NCBI GenBank assembly: GCA_964019135.1
Contig: OZ025250.1
Coordinates: 54,311,357 to 54,375,356 of the forward strand
Origin: Arenicola marina
Lineage: Eukaryota; Annelida; Polychaeta; Arenicolidae
DNA length: 64,000 nucleotides
Direction: 5' to 3'
In this document: piece after piece, positions 1-10,372 of the stretch
Layout: every line of letters begins with the position of its first letter
Numbering within the stretch: position 1 is the first letter of the stretch
The notes under the pieces: generated by a model
Told to the model about the DNA's origin: nothing
Databases searched by the model: none
Seen by the model: the letters and a program-made list of their open reading frames with translations, nothing else
Translations under genes and position numbers: made by a program

Positions 1-3000
1 AGGGACTTGGTGGGACGTGGGGTAGGAGGGGTGGATTTACAATTTTTACGCCACATGCGTTATTTGTGGACAGACCCCGGATACGTCGACCCCCTACACG
101 TACCATGCGCGGTACGCCCGAGTTATTGAAACATGAGCTGGGTAGATGCGTAAGTCCACCCCACCGTGGGGGAGGTTGTGGGGGGTGCTACCCTAATCCC
201 AACGTGAGGTAACCTTCGTCGTCCTCAAGTACCGCGTCCTGAGGGACTTGGTGGGACGTGGGGTAGGAGGGGTGGATTTACAATTTTTACGCCACATGCG
301 TTATTTGTGGACAGACCCCGGATACGTCGACCCCCTACACGTACCATGCGCGGTACGCCCGAGTTATTGAAACATGAGCTGGGTAGATGCGTAAGTCCAC
401 CCCACCGTGGGGGAGGTTGTGGGGGGTGCTACCCTAATCCCAACGTGAGGTAACCTTCGTCGTCCTCAAGTACCGCGTCCTGAGGGACTTGGTGGGACGT
501 GGGGAAGGAGGGGTGGATTTACAATTTTTACGCCACATGCGTTATTTGTGGACAGACCCCGGATACGTCGACCCCCTACACGTACCATGCGCGGTACGCC
601 CGAGTTATTGAAACATGAGCTGGGTAGATGCGTAAGTCCACTCCACCGTGGTGGAGGTTGTGGGGGGTGCTACCCTAATCCCAACGTGAGGTAACCTTCG
701 TCGTCCTCAAGTACCGCGTCCTGAGGGACTTGGTGGGACGTGGGGTAGGAGGGGTGGATTTACAATTTTTACGCCACATGCGTTATTTGTGGACAGACCC
801 CGGATACGTCGACCCCCTACACGTACCATGCGCGGTACGCCCGAGTTATTGAAACATGAGCTGGGTAGATGCGTAAGTCCACCCCACCGTGGGGGAGGTT
901 GTGGGGGGTGCTACCCTAATCCCAACGTGAGGTAACCTTCGTCGTCCTCAAGTACCGCGTCCTGAGGGACTTGGTGGGACGTGGGGTAGGAGGGGTGGAT
1001 TTACAATTTTTACGCCACATGCGTTATTTGTGGACAGACCCCGGATACGTCGACCCCCTACACGTACCATGCGCGGTACGCCCGAGTTATTGAAACATGA
1101 GCTGGGTAGATGCGTAAGTCCACCCCACCGTGGGGGAGGTTGTGGGGGGTGCTACCCTAATCCCAACGTGAGGTAACCTTCGTCGTCCTCAAGTACCGCG
1201 TCCTGAGGGACTTGGTGGGACGTGGGGTAGGAGGGGTGGATTTACAATTTTTACGCCACATGCGTTATTTGTGGACAGACCCCGGATACGTCGACCCCCT
1301 ACACGTACCATGCGCGGTACGCCCGAGTTATTGAAGCATGAGCTGGGTAGATGCGTAAGTCCACCCCACCGTGGGGGAGGTTGTGGGAGGTGCTACCCTA
1401 ATCCCAACGTGAGGTAACCTTCGTCGTCCTCAAGTACCGCGTCCTGAGGGACTTGGTGGGACGTGGGGTAGGAGGGGTGGATTTACAATTTTTACGCCAC
1501 ATGCGTTATTTGTGGACAGACCCCGGATACGTCGACCCCCTACACGTACCATGCGCGGTACGCCCGAGTTATTGAAACATGAGCTGGGTAGATGCGTAAG
1601 TCCACCCCACCGTGGGGGAGGTTGTGGGGGGTGCTACCCTAATCCCAACGTGAGGTAACCTTCGTCGTCCTCAAGTACCGCGTCCTGAGGGACTTGGTGG
1701 GACGTGGGGTAGGAGGGGTGGATTTACAATTTTTACGCCACATGCGTTATTTGTGGACAGACCCCGGATACGTCGACCCCCTACACGTACCATGCGCGGT
1801 ACGCCCGAGTTATTGAAACATGAGCTGGGTAGATGCGTAAGTCCACCCCACCGTGGGGGAGGTTGTGGGGGGTGCTACCCTAATCCCAACGTGAGGTAAC
1901 CTTCGTCGTCCTCAAGTACCGCGTCCTGAGGGACTTGGTGGGACGTGGGGTAGGAGGGGTGGATTTACAATTTTTACGCCACATGCGTTATTTGTGGACA
2001 GACCCCGGATACGTCGACCCCCTACACGTACCATGCGCGGTACGCCCGAGTTATTGAAACATGAGCTGGGTAGATGCGTAAGTCCACCCCACCGTGGGGG
2101 AGGTTGTGGGGGGTGCTACCCTAATCCCAACGTGAGGTAACCTTCGTCGTCCTCAAGTACCGCGTCCTGGGGGACTTGGTGGGACGTGGGGTAGGAGGGG
2201 TGGATTTACAATTTTTACGCCACATGCGTTATTTGTGGACAGACCCCGGATACGTCGACCACCTACACGTACCATGCGCGGTACGCCCGAGTTATTGAAA
2301 CATGAGCTGGGTAGATGCGTAAGTCCACTCCACCGTGGGGGGGGTTGTGGGGGGTGCTACCCTAATCCCAACGTGAGGTAACCTTCGTCGTCCTCAAGTA
2401 CCGGGTCCTGAGGGACTTGGTGGGACGTGGGGTAGGAGGGGAGGATTTACAACTTTTACGCCACATGCGTTATTTGTGGACAGACCCCGGATACGTCGAC
2501 CCCCTACACGTACCATGCGCGGTACGCCCGAGTTATTGAAACATGAGCTGGGTAGATGCGTAAGTCCACTCCACCGTGGGGGAGGTTGTGGGGGGTGCTA
2601 CCCTAATCCCAACGTGAGGTAACCTTCGTCGTCCTCAAGTACCGGGTCCTGAGGGACTTGGTGGGACGTGGGGTAGGAGGGGTGGATTTACAATTTTTAC
2701 GCCACATGCGTTATTTGTGGACAGACCCCGGATACGTCGACCCCCTACACGTACCATGCGCGGTACGCCCGAGTTATTGAAACATGAGCTGGGTACATGC
2801 GTAAGTCCACCCCACCGTGGGGGAGGTTGTGGGGGGTGCTACCCTAATCCCAACGTGAGGTAACCTTCGTCGTCCTCAAGTACCGCGTCCTGAGGGACTT
2901 GGTGGGACGTGGGGTAGGAGGGGTGGATTTACAAGTTTTACGCCACATGCGTTATTTGTGGACAGACCCCGGATACGTCGACCACCTACACGTACCATGC

Positions 3001-5940
3001 GCGGTACGCCCGAGTTATTGAAACATGAGCTGGGTAGATGCGTAAGTCCATCCCATTGTGGGGGAGGTTGTGGGGGGTGCTACCCTAATCCCAACGTGAG
3101 GTAACCTTCGTCGTCCTCAAGTACCGCGTCCTGAGGGACTTGGTGGGACGTGGGGTAGGAGGGGTGGATTTACAATTTTTACGCCACATGCGTTATTTGT
3201 GGACAGACCCCGGATACGTCGACCACCTACACGTACCATGCGCGGTACGCCCGAGTTATTGAAACATGAGCTGGGTAGATGCGTAAGTCCACACCACCGT
3301 GGGGGAGGTTGTGGGGGGTGCTACCCTAATCCCAACGTGAGGTAACCTTCGTCGTCCTCAAGTACCGGGTCCTGAGGGACTTGGTGGGACGTGGGGTAGG
3401 AGGGGTGGATTTACAATTTTTACGCCACATGCGTTATTTGTGGACAGACCCCGGATACGTCGACCCCCTGCACGTACCATGCGCGGTACGCCCGAGTTAT
3501 TGAAACATGAGCTGGGTACATGCGTAAGTCCACCCCACCGTGGGGGAGGTTGTGGGGGGTGCTACCCTAATCCCAACGTGAGGTAACCTTCGTCGTCCTC
3601 AAGTACCGCGTCCTGAGGGACTCGGTGGGACGTGGGGTAGGAAGGGTGGATTTACAATTTTTACGCCACATGCGTTATTTGTGGACAGACCCCGGATACG
3701 TCGACCCCCTACACGTACCATGCGCGGTACGCCCGAGTTATTGAAACATGAGCTGGGTAGATGCGTAAGTCCACCCCACCGTGGGGGAGGTTGTGGGGGG
3801 TGCTACCCTAATCCCAACGTGAGGTAACCTTCGTCGTCCTCAAGTACCGCGTCCTGAGGGACTTGGTGGGACGTGGGGTAGGAGGGGTGGATTTACAATT
3901 TTTACGCCACATGCGTTATTTGTGGACAGACCCCGGATACGTCGACCCCCTACACGTACCATGCGCGGTACGCCCGAGTTATTGAAACATGAGCTGGGTA
4001 GATGCGTAAGTCCACCCCACCGTGGGGGAGGTTGTGGGGGGTGCTACCCTAATCCCAACGTGAGGTAACCTTCGTCGTCCTCAAGTACCGCGTCCTGAGG
4101 GACTTGGTGGGACGTGGGGTAGGAAGGGTGGATTTACAATTTTTACGCCACATGCGTTATTTGTGGACAGACCCCGGATACGTCGACCCCCTACACGTAC
4201 CATGCGCGGTACGCCCGAGTTATTGAAACATGAGCTGGGTAGATGCGTAAGTCCACCCCACCGTGGGGGAGGTTGTGGGGGGTGCTACCCTAATCCCAAC
4301 GTGAGGTAACCTTCGTCGTCCTCAAGTACCGCGTCCTGAGGGACTTGGTGGGACGTGGGGTAGGAGGGGTGGATTTACAATTTTTACGCCACATGCGTTA
4401 TTTGTGGACAGACCCCGGATACGTCGACCCCCTACACGTACCATGCGCGGTACGCCCGAGTTATTGAAACATGAGTTGGGTAGATGCGTAAGTCCACTCC
4501 ACCGTGGGGGAGGTTGTGGGGGGTGCTACCCTAATCCCAACGTGAGGTAACCTTCGTCGTCCTCAAGTACCGGGTCCTGAGGGACTTGGTGGGACGTGGG
4601 GTAGGAGGGGTGGATTTACAATTTTTACGCCACATGCGTTATTTGTGGACAGACCCCGGATACGTCGACCCCCTACACGTACCATGCGCGGTACGCCCGA
4701 GTTATTGAAACATGAGCTGGGTACATGCGTAAGTCCACCCCACCGTGGGGGAGGTTGTGGGGGGTGCTACCCTAATCCCAACGTGAGGTAACCTTCGTCG
4801 TCCTCAAGTACCGCGTCCTGAGGGACTTGGTGGGACGTGGGGTAGGAGGGGTGTTTTTACAAGTTTTACGCCACATGCGTTATTTGTGGACAGACCCCGG
4901 ATACGTCGACCACCTACACGTACCATGCGCGGTACGCCCGAGTTATTGAAACATGAGCTGGGTAGATGCGTAAGTCCACCCCATTGTGGGGGAGGTTGTG
5001 GGGGGTGCTACCCTAATCCCAACGTGAGGTAACCTTCGTCATCCTCAAGTACCGCGTCCTGAGGGACTTGGTGGGACGTGGGGTAGGAGGGGTGGATTTA
5101 CAATTTTTACGCCACATGCGTCATTTGTGGACAGACCCCGGATACGTCGACCCCCTACACGTACCATGCGCGGTACGCCCGAGTTATTGAAACATGAGCT
5201 GGGTAGATGCGTAAGTCCACCCCACCGTGGGGGAGGTTGTGGGGGGTGCTACCCTAATCCCAACGTGAGGTAACCTTCGTCGTCCTCAAGTACCGCGTCC
5301 TGAGGGACTTGGTGGGACGTGGGGTAGGAGGGGTGGATTTACAATTTTTACGCCACATGCGTTATTTGTGGACAGACCCCGGATACGTCGACCCCCTACA
5401 CGTACCATGCGCGGTACGCCCGAGTTATTGAAACATGAGCTGGGTAGATGCGTAAGTCCACCCCACCGTGGGGGAGGTTGTGGGGGGTGCTACCCTAATC
5501 CCAACGTGAGGTAACCTTCGTCGTCCTCAAGTACCGCGTCCTGAGGGACTTGGTGGGACGTGGGGTAGGAGGGGCGGATTTACAATTTTTACGCCACATG
5601 CGTTATTTGTGGACAGGCCCCGGATACGTCGACCCCCTACACGTACCATGCGCGGTACGCCCGAGTTATTGAAACATGAGCTGGGTAGATGCGTAAGTCC
5701 ACCCCACCGTGGGGGAGGTTGTGGGGCGTGCTACCCTAATCCCAACGTGAGGTAACCTTCGTCGTCCTCAAGTACCGCGTCCTGAGGGACTTGGTGGGAC
5801 GTGGGGCAGGAGGGGTGGATTAATAATTTTGACGCCACAGGTCTCATTTGAGGACAGACAACCGAAACGTCGTTGACCCGCTACACGTACCATGCGCGTT
5901 ACGCCCGAGTTATTGAAACATGAGCTGGGTAGATGCATAA
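1..5940. repeat. 241-bp satellite array
   Basis: Twenty-four head-to-tail units of exactly 241 bp start at 1, 242, 483, 724 and so on to 5544, with no net insertion or deletion (24 x 241 = 5784). A 25th unit from 5785 is strongly diverged after about 40 bp and fades out near 5940, so this is the right edge of the array. The left edge lies outside the window. Units differ by only a few substitutions each. The unit has a G-rich stretch, a GTCGAC site and a small CCCACCGTGGG palindrome. No coding capacity is credible. Confidence 0.97.
2411..5061. repeat. Eight-unit higher-order repeat inside the 241-bp satellite
   Basis: Diagnostic variants recur in the same order eight units (1928 bp) apart. 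Units at 2411 and 4339 share CCACTCCACC and end in CCGGGTCC. Units at 2652 and 4580 share GGGTACATGCG. Units at 2893 and 4821 share ACAAGTTTTACG, GACCACCTAC and CCATTGTGG. A shorter echo (CCGGGTCC followed by GTACATGCG) is at the 3134 and 3375 units. Units at 3616 and 4098 share GAAGGGTGG, two units apart. This is what local unequal exchange of multi-unit blocks produces. Confidence 0.8.
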
Positions 5941-5953
5941 CGGCTGACAATCA

Positions 5954-6265
5954 AACCCTTGTCGGAACGTCCGTATTTTAACACTAAACGGTTAAGTTCA
6001 ATCTAAATAACTCTAAATAAAGAGTTAGTACTAAAACTCTGTAATTATCAATACGTGTGAACATTACTTAAAACAAGTTCAAAAATAGTCAAGTAGCAAG
6101 TATAGATATGAACCCTTGTCGGAACGTCCGTATTTGAACACTGAACGGTTAAGTTCAATCTAAATAACTCTAAATAAAGAGTTAGTACTAAAACTCCTTA
6201 ATTATCAACACGTGTGACTTTCTACATAAAACAAGTTCAAAAATAGTCAAGTATAGATATTGGTA
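5954..6265. repeat. Two-copy 157-bp direct repeat
   Basis: Sequence beginning AACCCTTGTCGGAACGTCCG occurs at 5954 and again at 6111, 157 bp apart. The copies differ by scattered substitutions and a short deletion in the second (the TAGCAAG segment). Each contains the small palindrome CTCTAAATAAAGAG. It lies directly on the satellite edge. No gene is seen. Confidence 0.85.
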
Positions 6266-6700
6266 AACCCATGAATATAGTCAAAATTGAAATGATCCAG
6301 GGAGGCAGCCGGACACGCCGGACGCATAGGACGCGTGATCCGTGGATCGGATTAGGACTCAGAACAGCCATAAAGTAAGTGCAGACTTCACCAACTGGTG
6401 AAGTCGAGACACGGGGTCTGGGAATACCCAGGCCCTATACTAGCTGGTTTTAACCTGTTCCTGAAGTCATAGTCAGCTGTGTTTCGACTGGTCTCGGTGT
6501 ATTATATGTACATTAAATGCGATGTAAGTCGATTTTAGAAACCTCGTGTATTGAATAAACCCCATCGAACTGGTCACCCCGTTGTTGTCACCTCTGGGTC
6601 CCCCACGCCACCGATCGAGTGATTACCTGGGAAGCAACGAGAAGTATGATAGTATTTTCTCTTGTGTGTACTAGAGAAATACCACACGTATAACAGCGTA
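6266..6700. other. Unassigned sequence with a polyadenylation signal
   Basis: No open frame of note. AATAAA occurs at 6554-6559 on the plus strand, followed within 60 bp by a GT/T-rich stretch, so a transcript or repeat end here is possible. A strong splice-donor-like AAAGTAAGTG lies near 6372. I cannot assign it to a known family. Confidence 0.4.
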
Positions 6701-6955
6701 TAACAGCGATCGTGTCTAATGTGGTCTAACAAGTGCTTATCTGTCGCACCAACCTACAGTGAAAACGTGTTCCAAGAATAATTGTTCATCCTCAGATTTG
6801 ACAATCGTACTTATGTATTTCACCCTTACGTCCAGGCGGTGAAGGCTTTTGTTTCATGGAGGTGTCGCCGGGCTGGCGGCATGGTGCCCGCGGACAATGC
6901 CCGCCACAACGGGGCCGAGGTGGCGCGCCTTTTCCAGGCTTGCTTCATTGTCTAG
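6700..6955 (+). pseudogene. Partial paralogous copy of the recombinase-like gene (intron plus one exon)
   Basis: 6710-6790 resembles the intron at 8270-8343, and from about 6800 the sequence resembles 8711-8860, including the acceptor ACGTCCAG and the exon starting GCGGTGAAGGC (here at 6836). The encoded peptide, AVKAFVSWRCRRAGGMVPAD followed by NARHNGAEVARLFQAC, matches the exon at 8745 with few changes, and similarity stops at about 6943. The exon found at 8363-8651 in the full locus is absent between the two matching parts. The frame closes at TAG 6953-6955. This is a truncated, internally deleted relative rather than a working gene. Confidence 0.75.
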
Positions 6956-6976
6956 AATTACTATTAGTAATTCTAG
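6952..6976. repeat. Perfect 12-bp inverted repeat with 1-nt centre
   Basis: CTAGAATTACTA and TAGTAATTCTAG flank a single T. It sits at the point where the paralogous fragment ends and the GC-rich promoter region begins, so it may mark a rearrangement junction. Confidence 0.8.
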
Positions 6977-7083
6977 GTAATTAGGCCCCAGTCGCCTCTC
7001 TCCCTCTCGCCTCCTCCCTCTCCGGCTACAAGCCTCGCCGACCGCCGACCCACTCGGCTGGGCCTTGTGGATCCGGCGCGCCC

Positions 7084-7185
7084 ATTGGTCGGTCCCCCGG
7101 TCACTGGTCAGCGCTCCGATTGGTCGGACACCCGGTCCTTGGCCAGCGCCCGGCCTATAACCCCAGCGGCACCCCCTTCACCCGC
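7084..7185 (+). promoter_or_regulatory. CCAAT/TATA promoter of the recombinase-like gene
   Basis: Two inverted CCAAT boxes (ATTGG at 7084-7088 and 7119-7123) lie in a 35-bp module that is tandemly duplicated (ATTGGTCGG, then a CCCGGTC element, then CAGCGC in both copies). A TATA-like CCTATAA ends at 7160, and a pyrimidine-rich initiator-like CTTCACC is about 20 bp further on. The region is GC-rich in an otherwise AT-richer stretch. It lies upstream of the first recognisable exon at 7381 in the same orientation. Promoter function is inferred from motif spacing only. Confidence 0.6.
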
Positions 7186-7380
7186 CACTTGCAGGTCCTG
7201 CCGTCGGAACGCAATTTGGCAAGTGTCACTTGTCGGTCAGTATTAGTAACTAAACCACTTCCAGTATGCCCTTAATTAGACTAGTTGATTTTAGACAATA
7301 ATATCAGTTATATTGCTGTTAATAACATGAATATTTGAATCTCTTACTGATTACATAATTTTAAATGCGTGGTCTTGTAG

Positions 7381-7420
7381 CCGGACAAGCGCCTGTGGCG
7401 GCGAGAGTCGTTACATGAAC
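7381..7420 (+). CDS. Recombinase-like gene, small N-terminal exon
   Basis: A 40-bp exon is bordered by GTCTTGTAG upstream and GTAAGTGA downstream. Read in the frame that fits the next exon it gives PDKRLWRRESLHE plus one base (phase 1). The three bases before it are an in-frame TAG (part of the acceptor), so the start codon must lie in an upstream exon between the promoter and here, which I could not identify. It carries basic residues only and no recognisable domain. Confidence 0.5.
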
Positions 7421-7650
7421 GTAAGTGAACAATATCTCCCGCATTGTCTTTGCTTGGGGTAATGGAAAAAAATGGGTACGAGTTAAAGACGAGGGTAGGT
7501 CGCAACTCTAAACAGAGCTAAATACACACTAACAGGAAGGGCTCTATTACGAAAATATTGGAATTGATGACCATATTTTAGTAGCAGCAAATACATTTGG
7601 AACTTTTTATATGGAATGATTACATGTTTTTATCGCATGTTTTTCAATAG

Positions 7651-7703
7651 CAAGAGGGTCGTCACCCGACGAATCGGTACAAGTGACGGCGCGAGTGGTA
7701 AAG
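7651..7703 (+). CDS. Recombinase-like gene, second small exon
   Basis: A 53-bp exon lies between TTTTTCAATAG and GTAAGTAA. Its first two bases complete the split codon left by the exon at 7381, giving PRGSSPDESVQVTARVVK, and it ends on a codon boundary (phase 0), which is what the exon at 7982 requires. The phase agreement over three exons is the main reason for believing these small exons. Confidence 0.55.
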
Positions 7704-7981
7704 GTAAGTAAAACGGTAATATTTGAGTAGACACTTTTACAAGGCACCAAAAGCCAGTATGATACATTTTCATATTGGAATTGCTACAAATGAGCCATAC
7801 AATGATATTATGACCTATATTATGCATCGATACAATGATACTTTAACTTTTATTATCTATTCATATAATGATATTTTAATATGTTGACGTATATATATAT
7901 ATATATATAAATAATGAGATTTGTGGACAAACTATGTCGACGCATTAAAATATTAATAACATGTTTTTTTCTTCAAAATAG

Positions 7982-8208
7982 AAAAAGAAACTGAGGCGTC
8001 ACCGGGCATGCCCCATCTACAAGAAAGAATTCCGGTATTTAAGCAGTCACATGCGCGGCGTGCACCACGAGACGGGCGAGGCGGTCGCCGTGGCAGCCAC
8101 CAGGGTGACGACACCAAAGGGCCCCGTCGTCGACGAACACCGGGTGAAGTCGTGCCCCGTCGACGGCTGCCAGTTTGTGTCTTCCCGAAACGACAAGCAT
8201 TTGGTTCG
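7982..8208 (+). CDS. Recombinase-like gene, zinc-finger exon
   Basis: The acceptor is a T-rich tract ending AAAATAG and the donor is GTAAAT. The 75-codon peptide begins with a basic patch KKKLRRHR, then a finger-like CPIYKKEFRYLSSHMRGVH in which the expected second Cys is Tyr (TAC where TGC would be expected). About 40 residues later comes CPVDGCQFVSSRNDKHLVR, whose last zinc-binding His is supplied by the next exon (K-H). The second finger has the C-x4-C...H-x4-H spacing I associate with zinc fingers placed ahead of Crypton-like tyrosine recombinase domains in invertebrates. The expected role is DNA binding in the nucleus. The exon ends in phase 2. Confidence 0.7.
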
Positions 8209-8362
8209 GTAAATATTATTGTGTGTATGCATTATTGTGTATTTTCATCATTAGCAGAACCATTTGCCCCTAATGTGGTCAACAAGTGCTTATTTGTCTT
8301 TTGTCAACGTATAGTGAAAACCTGTTTCAAAAATAATTGTCATACTTCCAACCTATCCACAG

Positions 8363-8651
8363 TAAGCACAAGGTGGAGCGTGGGTCCGCGGAGTACCAGG
8401 CTCTCCTAGACAGGAGATGCCTGGTACTCATGCCCAGTGAAAACCCAAATGCAATCCTAACTGGACATGAGACCGGTGTTGCCGCCGTCGTCGATGAGCC
8501 AGAAGCGGAGGCACCTGGGGAGACAGCGGTCCCACGCGTGGAGGGGGCACCACACGAGGTGGCTGCCCCACTCGCGGGGACGGCACCACACGAGGTGGCT
8601 GCCCCGGAGGATCAGCCCACGCCGCTGTCCCAGGACTCTTCTACTGAAGAC
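8363..8651 (+). CDS. Recombinase-like gene, acidic/proline-rich linker exon
   Basis: The acceptor is CCTATCCACAG. The first base completes the Arg codon of the previous exon, and 96 codons then run to the donor at GAC/GTGAGG, ending in phase 0. The start (KHKVERGSAEYQALLDRRC) completes the second zinc finger. The rest is low-complexity linker rich in Glu, Ala and Pro, with the segment APHEVAAP occurring twice 13 residues apart, an internal tandem duplication visible in the DNA too. This exon is the one missing from the partial copy at 6700-6955. Confidence 0.68.
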
Positions 8652-8744
8652 GTGAGGTGCTAATACACTTGAAACTTTACAATTTATTTTCTTTTGCATT
8701 CTGTATTAGGCAATCGTACTTATGTATTTCAACCTTACGTCCAG

Positions 8745-8980
8745 GCGGTGAAGGCCTTCGTTTCGTGGAGGTGTCGCCGGGCTGGCGGCATGGTGCCCGC
8801 AGACAAGGCCCGCCACAACGGGGCCGAGGAGGCGCGCCTCTTTCAGGCTTGCGCGATAACATTCCTGGGAGAGCTGCCTCAGGCATCAGCCCTGATAGAG
8901 AGGGACTACTTAGAGATGTAGCTCCGGTCCGGGCGGCGAACCGCCAAAACCATGAGAAATTATTTGTTCATTTTCAAACA
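8745..8980 (+). pseudogene. Recombinase-like gene, core-binding exon with in-frame stop
   Basis: The acceptor ACGTCCAG is conserved in the upstream partial copy, which supports the choice over the AG at 8708. The donor GTAAGTAT follows 8980. The frame reads AVKAFVSWRCRRAGG, ARHNGAEEARLFQ and ASALIERDYLEM, then TAG at 8919-8921, and then continues sensibly as TAKTMRNYLFIFK up to the donor, with a phase-2 end that fits the next exon. The pattern (W followed by GG, then an A..H...V/F helix, later T-x-R-N-Y) resembles the helical core-binding domain that precedes the catalytic domain in tyrosine recombinases. The stop is the clearest sign that this copy is inactive. Confidence 0.65.
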
Positions 8981-9093
8981 GTAAGTATGCGTTGCACGAA
9001 CATATTTTCATTTACATATCACATTCGAAGCCGTGTACATGTATGTTAACAAGCCGTATGAATTTATTATGATATAATGCTTTATTGGTACAG

Positions 9094-9227
9094 CTTCCTC
9101 ACCTTCCTGTCAATTGAGACGGCCCTTCACTGCGAGAGAGTACTTTCTTCAGTCAATTTGTGGGCGAGCTCGGTGGAAAGGGAAGCTGCGGAGCAGTCGT
9201 CGCTCCTCTTCCAAGAGAGAAGAGCCG
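9094..9227 (+). CDS. Recombinase-like gene, end of core-binding domain
   Basis: The acceptor is TTATTGGTACAG and the likely donor is GCCG/GTAAGG. The first base completes a His codon, giving HFLTFLSIETALHCERV then NLWASSVEREAAEQ, an amphipathic helical stretch with Trp and Arg/Glu typical of the linker before the catalytic domain. If the donor is not used, the frame instead closes at TGA near 9272. The next catalytic exon is not found until 10610, so the middle of the protein is missing or replaced here. Confidence 0.55.
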
Positions 9228-9296
9228 GTAAGGCGAATGATGAAAGGATCAACATCTTGATTCAACTTAACTGAGACCGACCTACAGGATTCTTGG

Positions 9297-9575
9297 GACG
9301 ACGTGCACGCGCCAGGCGAGTGGGTGCCCGCAGGCGGGGGAAATCTTTCCTCGGCTGCGTAAACTCAGGAGCCACTTGTGGCCACGGCACATGGACGTCT
9401 TGAGCTACTACACGTGTCCCGCGGGCGACCACTGGTATCGGCGGGCGGCTACGGCCAGGCACCATGTGAGGCGGGACCATGGCGGTGAGTTCAGGCTGGA
9501 ACAAGTTTGTGCTGTTCTGGGCCGGAAACTCCACTATGTGAAGCCTGACGTGCGTCTGTCCCCAATTGATCAACC
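9297..9575 (+). pseudogene. Zinc-finger exon fragment of the same gene type
   Basis: After CGACCTACAG an open frame encodes two finger-like units. The first is CPQAGEIFPRLRKLRSHL followed by WPRH. The second starts at YYTCPAGDHWYRRAATARHH and ends VRRDH. Each has one clear Cys and an H-x4-H pair, so the second Cys is absent in both. This frame does not fit the phase left by the exon at 9094, and zinc fingers would be expected near the N terminus, not here. I read it as a displaced fragment from another copy. It runs into the minisatellite at 9620. Confidence 0.4.
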
Positions 9576-9617
9576 GGCCGGAGCAAGAGAGGCTCCCCGC
9601 GGGCCAGCGCTGGGTCC

Positions 9618-9885
9618 GGCGTGCCTGGGGCGGCCAATTGCCTCCATCCGGTGTCTACAGGTCAGGGCAGCGCCCTCGCCACGTGCCTGGCGCGGTCAAT
9701 AGCCTCCATCCGGGTGTCTACGGGTCAGGGCAGCGCTCTCGTCACGTGCCTGGGGCGGCCAATTAGCCTCCATCCGGGTGTCTACAGGTCAGGGCAGCAC
9801 CCTTGCCACGTGCCTGGGGCGGCCAATAGCCTCCATCCGGGTGTCTACGGGTCAGAGCAGCGCCCTCGCCACGTGCCTGGTTTAG
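9618..9885. repeat. 63-bp minisatellite, four copies
   Basis: The block CCTCCATCCGGGTGTCTAC...ACGTGCCTGGGGCGGCCAAT recurs with starts at 9641, 9703, 9767 and 9830 (periods 62, 64 and 63). It occupies the place where the first half of the recombinase catalytic domain should be encoded. Confidence 0.9.
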
Positions 9886-10206
9886 GGTGTGATTCAGCTG
9901 AATCCGGAAGCGTTACAACGAGGCCACGTCCCGTGATTGCTAACCTTCGTTGTACGCGGCGAAAAGGCCTATAGCGTACTTGGCCGAGGTTATGACGTAG
10001 GCCGTCTTCGGTGGATAGTATCCGGGGTGGCAGCAGCACCATGATGCCACGACCGGTGTATGGCCTTTGACGCCGCGCACGAAGAGTGAAGGGCAGGGGC
10101 CTACGCGCGTTCCATGACGTCCACAGCCTCGGGTTACTTTTTCTCCGTTGACCTCACCAGAGAAAAGAAGTCGAAAAAAATAACGCAACGTGTTTCAAGG
10201 CTTTTC
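9886..10206. other. Unassigned GC-rich sequence with a minus-strand open frame
   Basis: An 82-codon minus-strand frame at 9940-10188 contains SWCCCHPGYYPPKTAYVIT and AKYAIGLFAAYNEG, a composition that looks protein-like rather than random. I do not recognise it, and there is no evident splice context or promoter. It could be an exon relic of a different gene. Nothing else is seen. Confidence 0.25.
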
Positions 10207-10372
10207 ATACAGTGCGGCCTTGAGGTGGACGCAACGTATGTCAATGCCATGATACAGTGCGGTCGTGAGGTGTACATAACGCAACGTATGTCAATGCCAT
10301 GATACAGTGCGGTCGTGAGGTGTACATAACGCAACGTATGTCAGTGCCATGATACAGTGCGGTCGCTAGGTG
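10207..10372. repeat. 50-bp minisatellite, about three copies
   Basis: GCAACGTATGTCAATGCCAT begins at 10231, 10281 and 10331, exactly 50 bp apart. The first unit is the most diverged (GTGCGGCCTTGAGGTGGAC in place of GTGCGGTCGTGAGGTGTAC). A partial unit precedes it from 10207. Confidence 0.92.

Noticed and set aside
8657-9049. 130-codon plus-strand frame overlapping the core-binding exon
   Set aside because: It is a different frame from the one conserved in the paralogous copy at 6836 and from the one that fits the splice phases.
9262-9573. 103-codon minus-strand frame opposite the zinc-finger fragment
   Set aside because: It is the shadow of the plus-strand finger-coding frame, which has recognisable Cys/His spacing.
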